64,000 bases of DNA from Pseudomonas yamanorum (GCF_013386765.1 NZ_JACARE010000023.1:116660-180659), one strand, 5' to 3'; positions 51,756-60,123 are shown, numbered from the stretch's first letter. Numbers and translations are program-made. The notes: a model not told the origin generated them from the letters alone.

Positions 51756-53360
51756 ATGGCTGGAGACGGATCTCTCATAGGCGCGGCAGTGTCACCCCCT
51801 GTGGTGACGCGTCAGTTGCCCGGCTGGTTGACGCCGCTCCTGCAAAGTGCCGCCCTGGTGCTGTTGCTGCTGGGCCTGGCGTTCGGCCAACTCTCGATTT
51901 ACCTGTGCCTGCCGGTGGCCCTGCTGCTGATCTGGCTGCCCCGCCTGAAACATCGCACCGCCAGCACCGTACCGTCCGACACTACCGATGCCATCGGCGA
52001 GCTGACCCGCGACCTGTCCTACACCACCAGTCATAACGCATTGTCTGCTGCGGGCGTGGCCTATTCGGTCAAGCAATTGGCGGCCAGGCTGCAATCGCAA
52101 TTAGGCGCGGCCAGGCAGATTGTCAGCAGTGCCGAAGTGATGATTGACACCGAGAAGGTCACCTCCGAGCTGAGTCGCCAGGCTCTCGGTGCTGCCAGCC
52201 AGGCCCATCAGCGCAGCACCGAAGGGCGTGAGGTGCTGGCGCAATCCATCACCCGCATGCACCAGCTCAGCCAGCGTGCCAACGACAGCCGCCACTTGAT
52301 CGAGGCCTTGAGCCAGCGCAGCGAAGAAATCCAGCGGGTCACTCTGGTGATCCAGTCGATCGCCAGCCAGACCAACCTGTTGGCCCTGAACGCTGCGATT
52401 GAGGCCGCGCGGGCCGGTGAGCACGGTCGCGGCTTTGCGGTGGTCGCCGACGAAGTGCGTGGGCTGGCAGGGCGTACGGCCACGGCCACCGACGAGGTCG
52501 GAGTGATGGTGGCGGATATCCAGCAGCGTACCGCCCAGGTGGTGGAGCAGATCCGGCAATTGTCGGCGGATTTGCAGTCCGGTGTAGAACAGGTTGAACA
52601 CGCCGGTGAGCAATTGGAGAACATTGCTACCCTGGCCGCGGACGTTGAAGGCCAGGTCAATGAAATCGCCCAAGGCACCGACACCAACCGCGCGCAACTC
52701 GACAGTCTGTTTCATGCTGTGGAGCAGATGCGTAGCGATTTGACCGTCAGTGACCAGCAAACCCAACAACTGGCCGCCGCCGCGGTGCAAATGGAAGGGC
52801 AGGCCGAAACCATCAGCGAGCGCCTCGCCGAGGTCGGCCTGGACGACTATCACCAGCGCATCTATGACCTGGCCCGGGAAGGAGCCGGCCGGATCGCCGC
52901 GCAGTTTGAAGCCGACGTGCTGCAAAATCGCATCAGCCTGGATGACCTGTTCGACCGCAGCTACACGCCCATTCCCAACACCCGGCCAAGCAAGTACCAC
53001 ACGCGCTTCGATGGCTACACCGACCAGGTGCTGCCGGCCATCCAGGAAGCGTTGTTGCCCCGTCATGAGGGGTTGGTATTCGCCATCGCCTGCACGCCAC
53101 AGGGTTATGTGCCGACCCATAACAAGGCGTTTTCCCAGACGTTGACCGGCGATGCCCAGGTGGATGCGCTGCAAAACCGTACCAAGCGCAAGTTTGACGA
53201 CCGTACCGGGATCCGCTGTGGCAGCCACCAGCAGGCGGTGTTGTTGCAAACCTACACCCGCGATACCGGTGAGTTGATGCACGACTTGTCGGTGCCGATC
53301 ACGGTCAAGGGCAGGCATTGGGGTGGCTTGCGTCTGGGCTATAAACCCGAGGGCCGCTGA
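51756..53360 (+). CDS. Methyl-accepting chemotaxis-type protein with C-terminal putative sensor
   Basis: A 534-residue receptor (22 residues longer if the ATG at 51690 is used). Two hydrophobic segments close together (about residues 25-60) leave almost no periplasmic loop and there is no HAMP. The MCP signalling domain follows (about 100-340), with the conserved hairpin tip near 190-240 ('IASQTNLLALNAAIEAARAG'). After it, about 170 residues (364-534, 'YHTRFDGYTDQVLPAIQEAL', 'FDDRTGIRCGSHQQAVLLQT') form a separate Cache-like or redox-type unit. The sensor is therefore probably cytoplasmic and lies behind the signalling domain. Ligand unknown. Confidence 0.85.
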   Translation: MAGDGSLIGAAVSPPVVTRQLPGWLTPLLQSAALVLLLLGLAFGQLSIYLCLPVALLLIWLPRLKHRTASTVPSDTTDAIGELTRDLSYTTSHNALSAAGVAYSVKQLAARLQSQLGAARQIVSSAEVMIDTEKVTSELSRQALGAASQAHQRSTEGREVLAQSITRMHQLSQRANDSRHLIEALSQRSEEIQRVTLVIQSIASQTNLLALNAAIEAARAGEHGRGFAVVADEVRGLAGRTATATDEVGVMVADIQQRTAQVVEQIRQLSADLQSGVEQVEHAGEQLENIATLAADVEGQVNEIAQGTDTNRAQLDSLFHAVEQMRSDLTVSDQQTQQLAAAAVQMEGQAETISERLAEVGLDDYHQRIYDLAREGAGRIAAQFEADVLQNRISLDDLFDRSYTPIPNTRPSKYHTRFDGYTDQVLPAIQEALLPRHEGLVFAIACTPQGYVPTHNKAFSQTLTGDAQVDALQNRTKRKFDDRTGIRCGSHQQAVLLQTYTRDTGELMHDLSVPITVKGRHWGGLRLGYKPEGR

Positions 53361-53394
53361 TTCACCGAGGCGATTGTTGCAGGTTATGCAAGGG

Positions 53395-53417
53395 AGCTAT
53401 TCCGGGGATAGCTTTTT
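53395..53417 (+). terminator. Intrinsic terminator after the chemoreceptor gene
   Basis: AGCTAT (53395-53400) pairs with ATAGCT (53408-53413) across TCCGGGG and is followed by a T-run (53413-53417). A second small stem GTTAGC-CA-GCTAAC with TAATTTT follows at about 53454-53473, just before the next gene. Confidence 0.65.
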
Positions 53418-53485
53418 CCAGCTGGAGGAAAACCGTAGCATGGCTGACATTGTTAGCCAGCTAACTAATTTTCTGGAGGCTCTCC

Positions 53486-53689
53486 ATGCAAAACAAAGTC
53501 GATGTCGCCGTGATGATTGGCAGTGGCGTACCGCCCACCCTGCGCGCGCTGGGGCGCAAGGCGTGTTGGGTGGTACTGCTTAACGGCGAGCAGCGCGGCA
53601 CGGCGTTCGCCAGCCGCGATGAGGCAGAAGAGTGCAGGGCTGCCTGGGAGGCGTTGTTGCGCCTGGAGCAGTCAGACAGCCTGCATTGA
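53486..53689 (+). CDS. Small conserved-type hypothetical protein
   Basis: A 67-residue protein beginning MQNKVDVAVMIGSGVPPTLRAL, preceded by a strong CTGGAGG. Predicted as a small alpha/beta domain: a strand ('CWVVLLNGEQRGTAFASRDEAEE') followed by a helix, resembling short DUF-type stress proteins of Pseudomonas. No family name can be given. It converges on the next gene, with four bases between the stops. Confidence 0.7.
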   Translation: MQNKVDVAVMIGSGVPPTLRALGRKACWVVLLNGEQRGTAFASRDEAEECRAAWEALLRLEQSDSLH

Positions 53690-53693
53690 AGCA

Positions 53694-53930
53694 TCAGCGT
53701 GGTTGGTGCAGGCGCTGGTTCAGTTCGTCGACCGCGATGGCCCAGACCGCGTCTTCACGCAGTTCATCTTTAAGGAATTGGGCTTGCTGCGGTGACCAGA
53801 AATCTGCGTCGATCAGCTTTACGTCATTGGCCAGGGTGTGTTCGCCGATGAAGGCGTCAATCGCCTCCGGGGAAGATTCCAGGCCAAGTTGTTCAAACAG
53901 GTCTTCGAGGGTGTAAGTCGGCGCGTCCAT
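53694..53930 (-). CDS. DUF2789-family small protein
   Basis: A 78-residue acidic protein starting MDAPTYTLEDLFEQLGLES. This opening and the 'FWSPQQAQFLKDELREDAVWAIAVDELN' end match the DUF2789 family as I recall it. The ATG at 53930 is chosen because GGAG lies six bases before it; an ATG four codons upstream also exists. All-helical, soluble, function unknown. Confidence 0.8.
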   Translation of the reverse strand: MDAPTYTLEDLFEQLGLESSPEAIDAFIGEHTLANDVKLIDADFWSPQQAQFLKDELREDAVWAIAVDELNQRLHQPR

Positions 53931-54013
53931 ATCGTTCTCCATGCAGGCTGATCATCGTATGCATGGGAGGGTTGTTGCGGGTCAGAGTTCGATCGGATTG
54001 TCGCGCCGGGTTA

Positions 54014-54301
54014 TCAGGAGGTCAGTGCGCCTGAATCGACTGCGGCTTTAAGGGCTTTGGCGGCATCCTTGGCAGCGGTGTTGGCGGCGTCTATGGTTTT
54101 GAACCAGCGGTCCTTTTCTACCTGGTGGGTCGTTACGGTGGTGAGGGGGGGCTTGGCTCGCATCACGATCACGGCTTGAAATTCACCGTCTACTTCCCTG
54201 GCTTCGCCATGGATGAAAAATTCGCCTATATCAAATTCCGTCACGTATAGCCTTCCCTTGGAGGTAATTGCGCTGATGAAACCTGAACCCCAAGGGGACA
54301 A
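54014..54301 (-). CDS. Hypothetical protein, start uncertain
   Basis: A frame of up to 95 residues opening with TTG at 54301; there is no upstream ATG and no clear ribosome binding site, so the N-terminus may be shorter. The body 'YVTEFDIGEFFIHGEAREVDGEFQAVIVMRAK' is a plausible beta-hairpin domain, followed by 'DRWFKTIDAANTAAKDAAKALKAAVDSG', a helical, alanine-rich tail. The composition looks coding. No family recognised. It is followed by the DUF2789 gene on the same strand. Confidence 0.6.
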   Translation of the reverse strand: MSPWGSGFISAITSKGRLYVTEFDIGEFFIHGEAREVDGEFQAVIVMRAKPPLTTVTTHQVEKDRWFKTIDAANTAAKDAAKALKAAVDSGALTS

Positions 54302-54387
54302 ATCTCAATGGACGGACCAGTATGGCAGTTGTTACGCGCTGGCGGCGCAGTAAAGTCAACCAGATGACGAAACGACAGCGCCGAGTT

Positions 54388-54642
54388 TCAGCCGTGGGGC
54401 GTCTGCAGGATAGCTTCCAGCTGCCTGGCCAGTTCGCACGCCTGGCTATGGCCGCTGCGAAAGCCTTTGATCCGCCCGCTGGGCACTTCCAGGATATGAA
54501 AGAAGTTTCTTCCGGCGGGTACTACTCGATAGAGAACCGAATGCAGGCAACTGCCCTGGGTGTATAGGGAGTAGAATTGGCCGTCATCCATAAAAGATGA
54601 ACCGGTGTTCGAGGGTGTGGCAATCGGTTGAGGTCGTTGCAT
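54388..54642 (-). CDS. Small hypothetical protein
   Basis: An 84-residue protein with AGGAG seven bases before its ATG. Sequence 'FMDDGQFYSLYTQGSCLHSVLYRVVPAGRNFFHILEVPSGRIKGFRSGHSQACELARQLEA' suggests a beta-rich core plus a C-terminal helix. No recognised family. It may form a run of small minus-strand genes with its two downstream neighbours. Confidence 0.68.
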   Translation of the reverse strand: MQRPQPIATPSNTGSSFMDDGQFYSLYTQGSCLHSVLYRVVPAGRNFFHILEVPSGRIKGFRSGHSQACELARQLEAILQTPHG

Positions 54643-55035
54643 AATCAGCTCCTGTCGATCGATCTTGCGGACCCGCTTGCAGTATTTCGGGTGGTTTTGA
54701 CCCGTGTTGCTGTTTTAGTATTGTCGTCAGCATCCGGCGTCCGGTTCCATCCAAAGCATTAGTTTCTGTGTTGGATGTCGGAAAACTGCATTTTATTAAG
54801 GGTTATTGTCTGAAGTAGGGCGGTCGGTATTCTCCGGCCGTTGAACCTGTGATTTCCTGCAACGCCTGGCGACCTTGCGTAAGGTGCGTCGGGTACGCCT
54901 GTACTAGTCTTATGGCTTTGCAGCGTGGGCCTTCTTCAGTTTTTCAGTGGATTTGTTGTGTGATCGTGCCGTTTCGGCCGTTTTTTGTGCTGCCCGCCTG
55001 GGCGGTCAGCACCCTTTTGATGTGGGGGCGTTTCC
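54643..55035. other. Intergenic region without a recognised gene
   Basis: This 393-base region holds divergent promoters for the small minus-strand gene and the plus-strand pair at 55036. A weak stem CGGTCGG/CCGGCCG occurs near 54820-54842. Short frames on the plus strand (one at 54849) have Cys/Trp-rich, non-coding-like composition and are not called. A small RNA cannot be excluded. Confidence 0.35.
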
Positions 55036-55506
55036 TTGGCAGTCAGTAATCTGGATATGCACGCGTTGTTCGTGCTGGGTGATTTGCGCGCAAAGTTGGT
55101 CAAGCAGTTTCAATCCCGTTTCGTCTACGTCACTGAGCAGACACCTGAAGGTATCTACATCGCCGAGATCGATACCGAGACGGCGCTGGTGGTGGACGAC
55201 AAGCCGCGTCTTGAACTCAAGGTCGGTGATCATTTTCGCGCAGCGGTATTGCCCAGTCGCGAAGGTGGCAAGTTCGAACTGAAGTTTCGCGATATCAAGT
55301 TGACGGTGTATGGCCTGGGCGACTACGCCTTTGTTTCCTCGGCCGAAGGCCAGGGCATCGTATTCAAGGAAGGCCACAGTGTGATGTTGGTGTTCGCCGC
55401 CCATGAGCAGCTGGTTGAAGGCCTGACCAAGACCCTCAAGGCTGTCACCGGCAAGGCTGCCAAGTGGCGCAAGGGTGAACTCGTGACCTTCAAGGCCAGC
55501 GAGTAA
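55036..55506 (+). CDS. Hypothetical protein (PilZ-like beta character)
   Basis: A 156-residue soluble protein. The start is probably TTG at 55036 (GGGGGC upstream); ATG at 55057 has no binding site. The chain alternates strands: 'RFVYVTEQTPEGIYIAEIDTETALVVDDKPRLELKVGDHFRAAVLPS', 'KFELKFRDIKLTVYG', with a C-terminal helix rich in Lys. No family is recognised with certainty; a beta-barrel fold is plausible. Its stop shares a base with the start of the next gene, so the pair is translationally coupled. Confidence 0.75.
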   Translation: MAVSNLDMHALFVLGDLRAKLVKQFQSRFVYVTEQTPEGIYIAEIDTETALVVDDKPRLELKVGDHFRAAVLPSREGGKFELKFRDIKLTVYGLGDYAFVSSAEGQGIVFKEGHSVMLVFAAHEQLVEGLTKTLKAVTGKAAKWRKGELVTFKASE

Positions 55507-55703
55507 TGAGCCAGGGTAGGGCGCAGTTCCACGAGCAGCACTTGCTCGATGCCCAGGCCGTGGCGGCGCAGCTGCTTGCCCGCAAGTCCGAGTTGCAGGG
55601 CGCCTGGTTGAGTTGGGTGGCCGGCCAGTTATATGAACTCAAGCCCGCCGAGTACGCCAGCATGGTGCGCCGCGAGCTGCAGCGCCTGAACAATCCGCCG
55701 TAA
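55506..55703 (+). CDS. Small helical hypothetical protein
   Basis: A 65-residue protein coupled to the preceding gene (TAATG overlap). It is almost entirely helical: 'FHEQHLLDAQAVAAQLLARKSELQGAWLSWVAGQLYELKPAEYASMVRRELQRLNNPP'-type composition with no signal peptide. No family is recognised. It is likely a partner of the upstream protein. Confidence 0.7.
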   Translation: MSQGRAQFHEQHLLDAQAVAAQLLARKSELQGAWLSWVAGQLYELKPAEYASMVRRELQRLNNPP

Positions 55704-55826
55704 ATACCAGCACCCTGCCATGTTCGCCGGAACCTCTACTACAGTTGAGTTGACTTAAGTATTCAGAGGCTTCGCGGTGTTACAGCAAAGCCGTTCGCTA
55801 TTGCTGTAAGGCATGAGGTGTAAAGC

Positions 55827-56843
55827 ATGAAAGGAATTCGAGCACTGTTGGCAGCCTCACTGACGACCCTGAGTCTGTCGGTGGCGTCGCTGCCTGTATC
55901 GGCGGCCCAGGCGCCGATACATTTCGCGGACCTGAACTGGGAAAGCGGCAGCCTGATCACCGAGGTGCTGCGGGTGATTGTCGAAAAGGGCTATGACTTG
56001 CCCACCGACACCTTGCCCGGCACCACCATCACCCTGGAAACCGCCCTGGCAAAAAACGACATCCAGGTGATCGGTGAAGAATGGGCCGGCCGCAGCCCGG
56101 TGTGGGTCAAGGCCGAGGCTGAGGGCAAAGTGGTGGGCCTGGGGGATATCGTCAAGGGCGCCACCGAAGGCTGGTGGGTGCCGGAATACGTGGTCAAGGG
56201 CGACCCGGCCAAAGGCATCAAGCCCCTGGCGCCGGAACTGCGCAGCGTGAAAGACCTGGCGCGCTACAAGGATGTGTTCAAGGACCCCGAGGCACCGACC
56301 AAGGGCCGCTTCCTCAACAGCCCGATTGGCTGGACCTCGGAAGTGGTCAACAAGCAAAAGCTCAAGGCCTACGGGCTTGACGACAGCTACGTGAATTTCC
56401 GCAGCGGGTCGGGTGCGGCGCTGGACGCCGAGATTGCCTCGTCGATCCGCCGGGGCAAGCCGGTGCTGTTCTATTACTGGTCACCCACGCCATTGATGGG
56501 GCGCTACAAGCTGATCCAGCTGGAAGAGCCGCCGTTTGACGCCGAGGCGTGGAAGACCCTGACGGATGCGGATAATCCTGATCCGAAACCCACCCGTTCA
56601 CTGGCCTCCAAGTTGAGCATCGGTGTGTCCACGCCATTCCAGAAGGAACATCCGCAGATTGCTGAATTCTTTGCCAAGGTCGACTTTCCCATCGAGCCTT
56701 TGAACAAGGCGCTGGCCGAAATGAGCGAGAAGCACAGCCAGCCACGTGAAGTCGCCCAGGCGTTCCTCAAGGATCACCCGCAGATCTGGAAGGCGTGGCT
56801 GACTGAGGATGTGGCGCAGAAGGTAGAGGCCAGCCTGAAGTAG
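55827..56843 (+). CDS. Glycine betaine/choline-type ABC substrate-binding protein (orphan)
   Basis: A 338-residue OpuAC-family binding protein. The signal peptide ends near residue 26 (LPVSA before AQAPIHFAD). Landmarks are 'FADLNWESGSLITEVLRVIVEKGYDL', 'QVIGEEWAGRSPVW', and aromatic residues suited to a quaternary ammonium cage ('TEGWWVPEYVV', 'LFYYWSPTPLMG'). GAGGTG precedes the start. No permease or ATPase gene is adjacent, so it probably delivers ligand to a transporter encoded elsewhere, as known for orphan BetX/CaiX-type proteins in Pseudomonas. The ligand is inferred. Confidence 0.88.
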   Translation: MKGIRALLAASLTTLSLSVASLPVSAAQAPIHFADLNWESGSLITEVLRVIVEKGYDLPTDTLPGTTITLETALAKNDIQVIGEEWAGRSPVWVKAEAEGKVVGLGDIVKGATEGWWVPEYVVKGDPAKGIKPLAPELRSVKDLARYKDVFKDPEAPTKGRFLNSPIGWTSEVVNKQKLKAYGLDDSYVNFRSGSGAALDAEIASSIRRGKPVLFYYWSPTPLMGRYKLIQLEEPPFDAEAWKTLTDADNPDPKPTRSLASKLSIGVSTPFQKEHPQIAEFFAKVDFPIEPLNKALAEMSEKHSQPREVAQAFLKDHPQIWKAWLTEDVAQKVEASLK

Positions 56844-56875
56844 CCCCTCAATAGTCCTGACTGGCACGGACTAAA

Positions 56876-56964
56876 TGTGGGAGCTGGCTTGCCTGCGATG
56901 CCGGCACCTCGGTTTGACTGACAGACCGAGTTGCTGGCATCGCGGGCAAGCCCGGCTCCCACAT
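56876..56964. repeat. REPIN-type inverted repeat (type A)
   Basis: TGTGGGAGCTGGCTTGCCTG and CGGGCAAGCCCGGCTCCCAC with inner GACAGACCGAGT, the same sub-family as the copy at 50724. It sits between convergent genes. Confidence 0.87.
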
Positions 56965-56980
56965 GGACCCTGTTCCAGCC

Positions 56981-59107
56981 TTAGAACTTCGTCTGCACCG
57001 CCAGCTCGAACGTCCTCGGCGATCCGAGGTAATACGCTGGCGACACATGGGCAAACTCGGCATACACCTCATTGGTCAGGTTGCGCACCCGGCCCGTCAC
57101 GGAGGTATGCTGATCCACCTTGTAGGTCAAAAACGTCCCGAACAAGGTATACGCCGGCACCGTCAGGGTGTTGGCGTTATCGGCATACACTGACGCCACA
57201 TACCGTGCATCCACACCCCCTTGCCAATCCTCGGCAAAGTCATAGGTCAGCCACAGATTGCCCACCTGCTTGGGCACATTGGTCGGCGTATTGCCCTTGC
57301 GTGATACCACGGCACCACTGGCGGTTTTCTCGTTGAAGTCCTCGTACTCGGCATCGACCCAGGCGTAGTTGCCCTCCAGCAATAGCTTGGGCGTGACCCG
57401 CAACGAACTGGCCAGTTCGATACCCTTGGACGACTGCGCGCCCACCGGAATGCTGTTGGTCGGGTCCTGCGGGTCGGTGACGGCGAAGTCCTTGCGCTCG
57501 ATCCGGTAGGCGGCGACGGTGGCCGAGCCGCGACCGTTCAGGTAGTCGAACTTGCTGCCCACTTCCCACTGCTTGCCAGTGGACACGTCGAACACCTGGG
57601 TGGTGCTGCTCGGCTGTTCGGCAGCGGTGCTGTATTGCACGTAGACATTGGCTTGGGGAATGAACTGATAGGTCAGGCCAATGCGCCCGGTCACCGGCTC
57701 CCAACTGCGTTTGACGTGCCGGGGGTTGCTGGCGGTGATGTCTCGGTGATTGGTCACCTCAAGGTCAATCGCGTCATAGCGCAGGCCGGTGAGCAGCGAC
57801 AGTTTGTCGGTCAGCCCCAGGCGATTTTCGACGAACAGCGCCTTGGTGGTAACGGCGTTGGTCTTGTCCGGATCGAAGCCGGGCTTGGTGCCGGGAAGGT
57901 CATAGAAATGCCCCGGATCGTAGTTGTTCGGGTCCACCGTGTTTTTGCCCGGTACGTTCAGTGGGTTGCTGGTGGTGCTGTTGACCTTGTACTCAAATCC
58001 ACCGGACCAGGTGGTGCTCAAACCGAAGAATGTGTCGTCATGGCGCAGCTCGAACTGGTTGCCATTCTGCTCGCCCTGATGCCGCACCTGATAGGCCGTC
58101 GAGCGATTCACCGCGCTGTTATCCGCGTTGTATTGGTAGGTTTCCAGGTTGCGATAGTCGCGCTGGCTGTCGAGGTGATAGAGGGTGTTTTTCAGGGTGG
58201 TGCTGTCGTTGATCCGGTAGTCGATGATCGATCGGACCCAGATCGTGCGTTGCTCATAACGGCCGTCGGCCACGTTGTAGTTGTTGAAGCGGTTGTGCTT
58301 GTCGATCTTCAACTCGCCCGACTTCGGGTTGAGCACCGGCGTGCCCCAGTAGGGACTGTCTTCGTGTTCGTCCTGATACTCCAGCGCCAGGGTGTGGGAC
58401 AGGTTCGGCGTGAAATCACTCAACAGGGAGAACGCCACACTCCAGGCATCGCGCTGCTGGCGATCGATATAGGTGTGGTTGGTGTTGCGGCTCACGTCCA
58501 GGCGCGCGTAATGCTGGACCTCGGCACCCGGTTCGGTCAGCGCATGGTTCAGGCCGAAGGCCATCCCGGCGGTGTCGTAGCTGCCATACGTCAGTTGCCC
58601 TTCGGCGGCCTGTTCCTCGCGGGTGGCGAGCTTGGTCACGTAGTTCAGCGAACCACCAACGGAACCGGCGCCGTTGATCAGGGAGGAGGGGCCGCCGACC
58701 AGTTCGACCCGGTCATAGATCCACGCATCCACCGGGCGCGCCAGGCCGCCGGACACGGCGACGCCATTGAACATCTGGGTAATCTGGCTGCTGGTAAAAC
58801 CCCGATAGGAAATGAAGCCGCCAAACCCCGGCGGCGCACTGGCGTTGACCCCGGGCAGAGTATTGGCCGCGTCCTGGAAGGTCTTGGCGCCTCGGCGCTC
58901 GATGTCGTTGCGATTGGCAATGGCGATGGACGCCGGGGTTTCCCGCACGCTCAGCCCGAGGCGCGAGGCCATGCCGCTGGACTGGTCCAGGGACAGGCCG
59001 GGTTCGCCGGTTTGCTCGCCATCAATGGTGGTCGGTGCCAGCTCAATCGCCCAGGCGCTGACAGGCAGGCAGCCGAACAGGCCCGCCAAAAGGGGTAAAT
59101 GTTTCAT
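56981..59107 (-). CDS. TonB-dependent siderophore-type receptor
   Basis: A 708-residue precursor. The signal peptide ends near residue 20 (VSAWA before IELAPTTIDG). No N-terminal signalling (STN) domain is present. The plug covers about 50-165 ('RETPASIAIANRNDIERRGAKTFQDAANTLPGV', 'FISYRGFTSSQITQMFNGV', 'YDRVELVGGPSSLINGAGSVGG'), followed by a beta-barrel ending 'PRTFELAVQTKF' with terminal Phe. It imports a metal chelate across the outer membrane with TonB energy. The gene follows a DUF2946 gene on the same strand; that pairing also occurs with copper-related receptors, so the metal is open. Confidence 0.92.
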   Translation of the reverse strand: MKHLPLLAGLFGCLPVSAWAIELAPTTIDGEQTGEPGLSLDQSSGMASRLGLSVRETPASIAIANRNDIERRGAKTFQDAANTLPGVNASAPPGFGGFISYRGFTSSQITQMFNGVAVSGGLARPVDAWIYDRVELVGGPSSLINGAGSVGGSLNYVTKLATREEQAAEGQLTYGSYDTAGMAFGLNHALTEPGAEVQHYARLDVSRNTNHTYIDRQQRDAWSVAFSLLSDFTPNLSHTLALEYQDEHEDSPYWGTPVLNPKSGELKIDKHNRFNNYNVADGRYEQRTIWVRSIIDYRINDSTTLKNTLYHLDSQRDYRNLETYQYNADNSAVNRSTAYQVRHQGEQNGNQFELRHDDTFFGLSTTWSGGFEYKVNSTTSNPLNVPGKNTVDPNNYDPGHFYDLPGTKPGFDPDKTNAVTTKALFVENRLGLTDKLSLLTGLRYDAIDLEVTNHRDITASNPRHVKRSWEPVTGRIGLTYQFIPQANVYVQYSTAAEQPSSTTQVFDVSTGKQWEVGSKFDYLNGRGSATVAAYRIERKDFAVTDPQDPTNSIPVGAQSSKGIELASSLRVTPKLLLEGNYAWVDAEYEDFNEKTASGAVVSRKGNTPTNVPKQVGNLWLTYDFAEDWQGGVDARYVASVYADNANTLTVPAYTLFGTFLTYKVDQHTSVTGRVRNLTNEVYAEFAHVSPAYYLGSPRTFELAVQTKF

Positions 59108-59202
59108 GGTTGAATCCTGAAAAACATGGCTTGAAAACAACGCACAGCCGCCCGTACTCCCGAGGGAGGCGGCAACACGTGCCAATCAAAAAAGCGCAGG
59201 TA

Positions 59203-59592
59203 TCAGGCGAAGGCGGGTGGGGCGCGCGGATTAGCCGCAGGCCAGGTGAAGCGGGCAGGAATGTCGGCGCTGGCAACGATTGCCGGCGGCGGCGCATGGG
59301 GTTGCGGCAGCACGGCCACATTGAGGCTGGAGCTGAGCGCCGGGCCCATGCCGCCGGTGGAGCACAGCGGGCAACCGAAGGCTTTCGAGAGCGTGGGCAG
59401 GGATTCATCGGTGGACTTGTAAGGCGCCGGCGCCTGGGTGCGCGGGTCTACCGTACAGAACTGGCCGCCGATGCCGTTGAGCTGCATCCCGACCATTTGC
59501 CCGTGGCCAATGCTGCAGGCGAACACATTGAACAGGACGCAGCAGTAGAGCATCCAGGCAATGAGCGAGCGGTCGGTACGGGCGAGTTTCAT
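59203..59592 (-). CDS. DUF2946-type protein
   Basis: A 129-residue protein with an N-terminal hydrophobic segment ('SLIAWMLYCCVLFNVFACSIGHGQ', about residues 8-31) that could be a signal peptide or anchor, then 'GCPLCSTGG' and a proline-rich tail. This C-x-x-C and layout fit DUF2946, often found beside copper-linked genes and TonB-dependent receptors. The start at 59592 begins MKLARTDR; ATGs further upstream also lack binding sites. It is upstream of the receptor by 95 bases and likely in one transcript. Function is unknown. Confidence 0.72.
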   Translation of the reverse strand: MKLARTDRSLIAWMLYCCVLFNVFACSIGHGQMVGMQLNGIGGQFCTVDPRTQAPAPYKSTDESLPTLSKAFGCPLCSTGGMGPALSSSLNVAVLPQPHAPPPAIVASADIPARFTWPAANPRAPPAFA

Positions 59593-59685
59593 GGGGCGGC
59601 ACTTTACCATCAGCCGCCGACGAATTGCCTGCAAAAAATCTCAAGAGGTCTATCCTCTTCCGGACTTTTCCAAGGATATCCAGCC

Positions 59686-60123
59686 ATGAGCTTTTTAGTC
59701 GCGCGATGGATCGTCGGGGTGTTCGGCTTTATCAGCCTGGTTCATTTGTACTGGGCGGCAGGGGGCAAATTGGGGGTTGCCGCGGCGATTCCGCAGCTGC
59801 CGGGTGAATTCGCCAGCGGGCCCCGCCCGGCGTTCAAGCCGTCGGCGCTGGGCACGCTGCTGGTGGGTGTGGGGCTGGTGGCGATTGCGGTGCTGGTGTG
59901 TTTGCGGGCCGGGCTGTATTTCGAACCGGTGTCCAACCATGCCTTGCAATGGGGCATCAGTGCGGTGGCACTGGTGATGTTTGCCCGGGCGATTGGGGAT
60001 TCGGAGCTGGTGGGGTTTTTCAAGAAGGTGGGTGGTTCGCGGTTTGCGCGGCTGGATACGTTTTTTTATTCGCCGTTGTGTCTGGTGTTGGGGGCGGGGT
60101 TGTTGGTGGTGGCGTGGAGTTGA
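59686..60123 (+). CDS. DUF3995-family-like membrane protein
   Basis: A 145-residue protein with four predicted transmembrane segments (around residues 5-25, 50-72, 82-100, 122-143). The opening 'FLVARWIVGVFGFISLVHLYWAAGGKLGVAAAIPQ' and the 'FARAIGDSELVGFFKKV' segment fit the DUF3995 family as recalled. The start at 59686 follows AAGGAT. It is divergent from the DUF2946 gene. No function known. Confidence 0.75.
   Translation: MSFLVARWIVGVFGFISLVHLYWAAGGKLGVAAAIPQLPGEFASGPRPAFKPSALGTLLVGVGLVAIAVLVCLRAGLYFEPVSNHALQWGISAVALVMFARAIGDSELVGFFKKVGGSRFARLDTFFYSPLCLVLGAGLLVVAWS

Noticed and set aside
54849..55049. 66-codon plus-strand frame before the 55036 gene
   Set aside because: Cys/Trp/Phe-rich translation, no binding site, overlaps the start of a better-supported gene.
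7802..56964. Repeated ~20-bp GTGGGAGC... words as a CRISPR array
   Set aside because: The words are inverted pairs scattered between genes, without regular direct repeat-spacer spacing or cas genes; they are REPINs.
57635..59098. A 487-codon plus-strand frame opposite the TonB-dependent receptor
   Set aside because: The receptor on the minus strand has signal peptide, plug and terminal Phe; the opposite frame has no recognisable domain or binding site.
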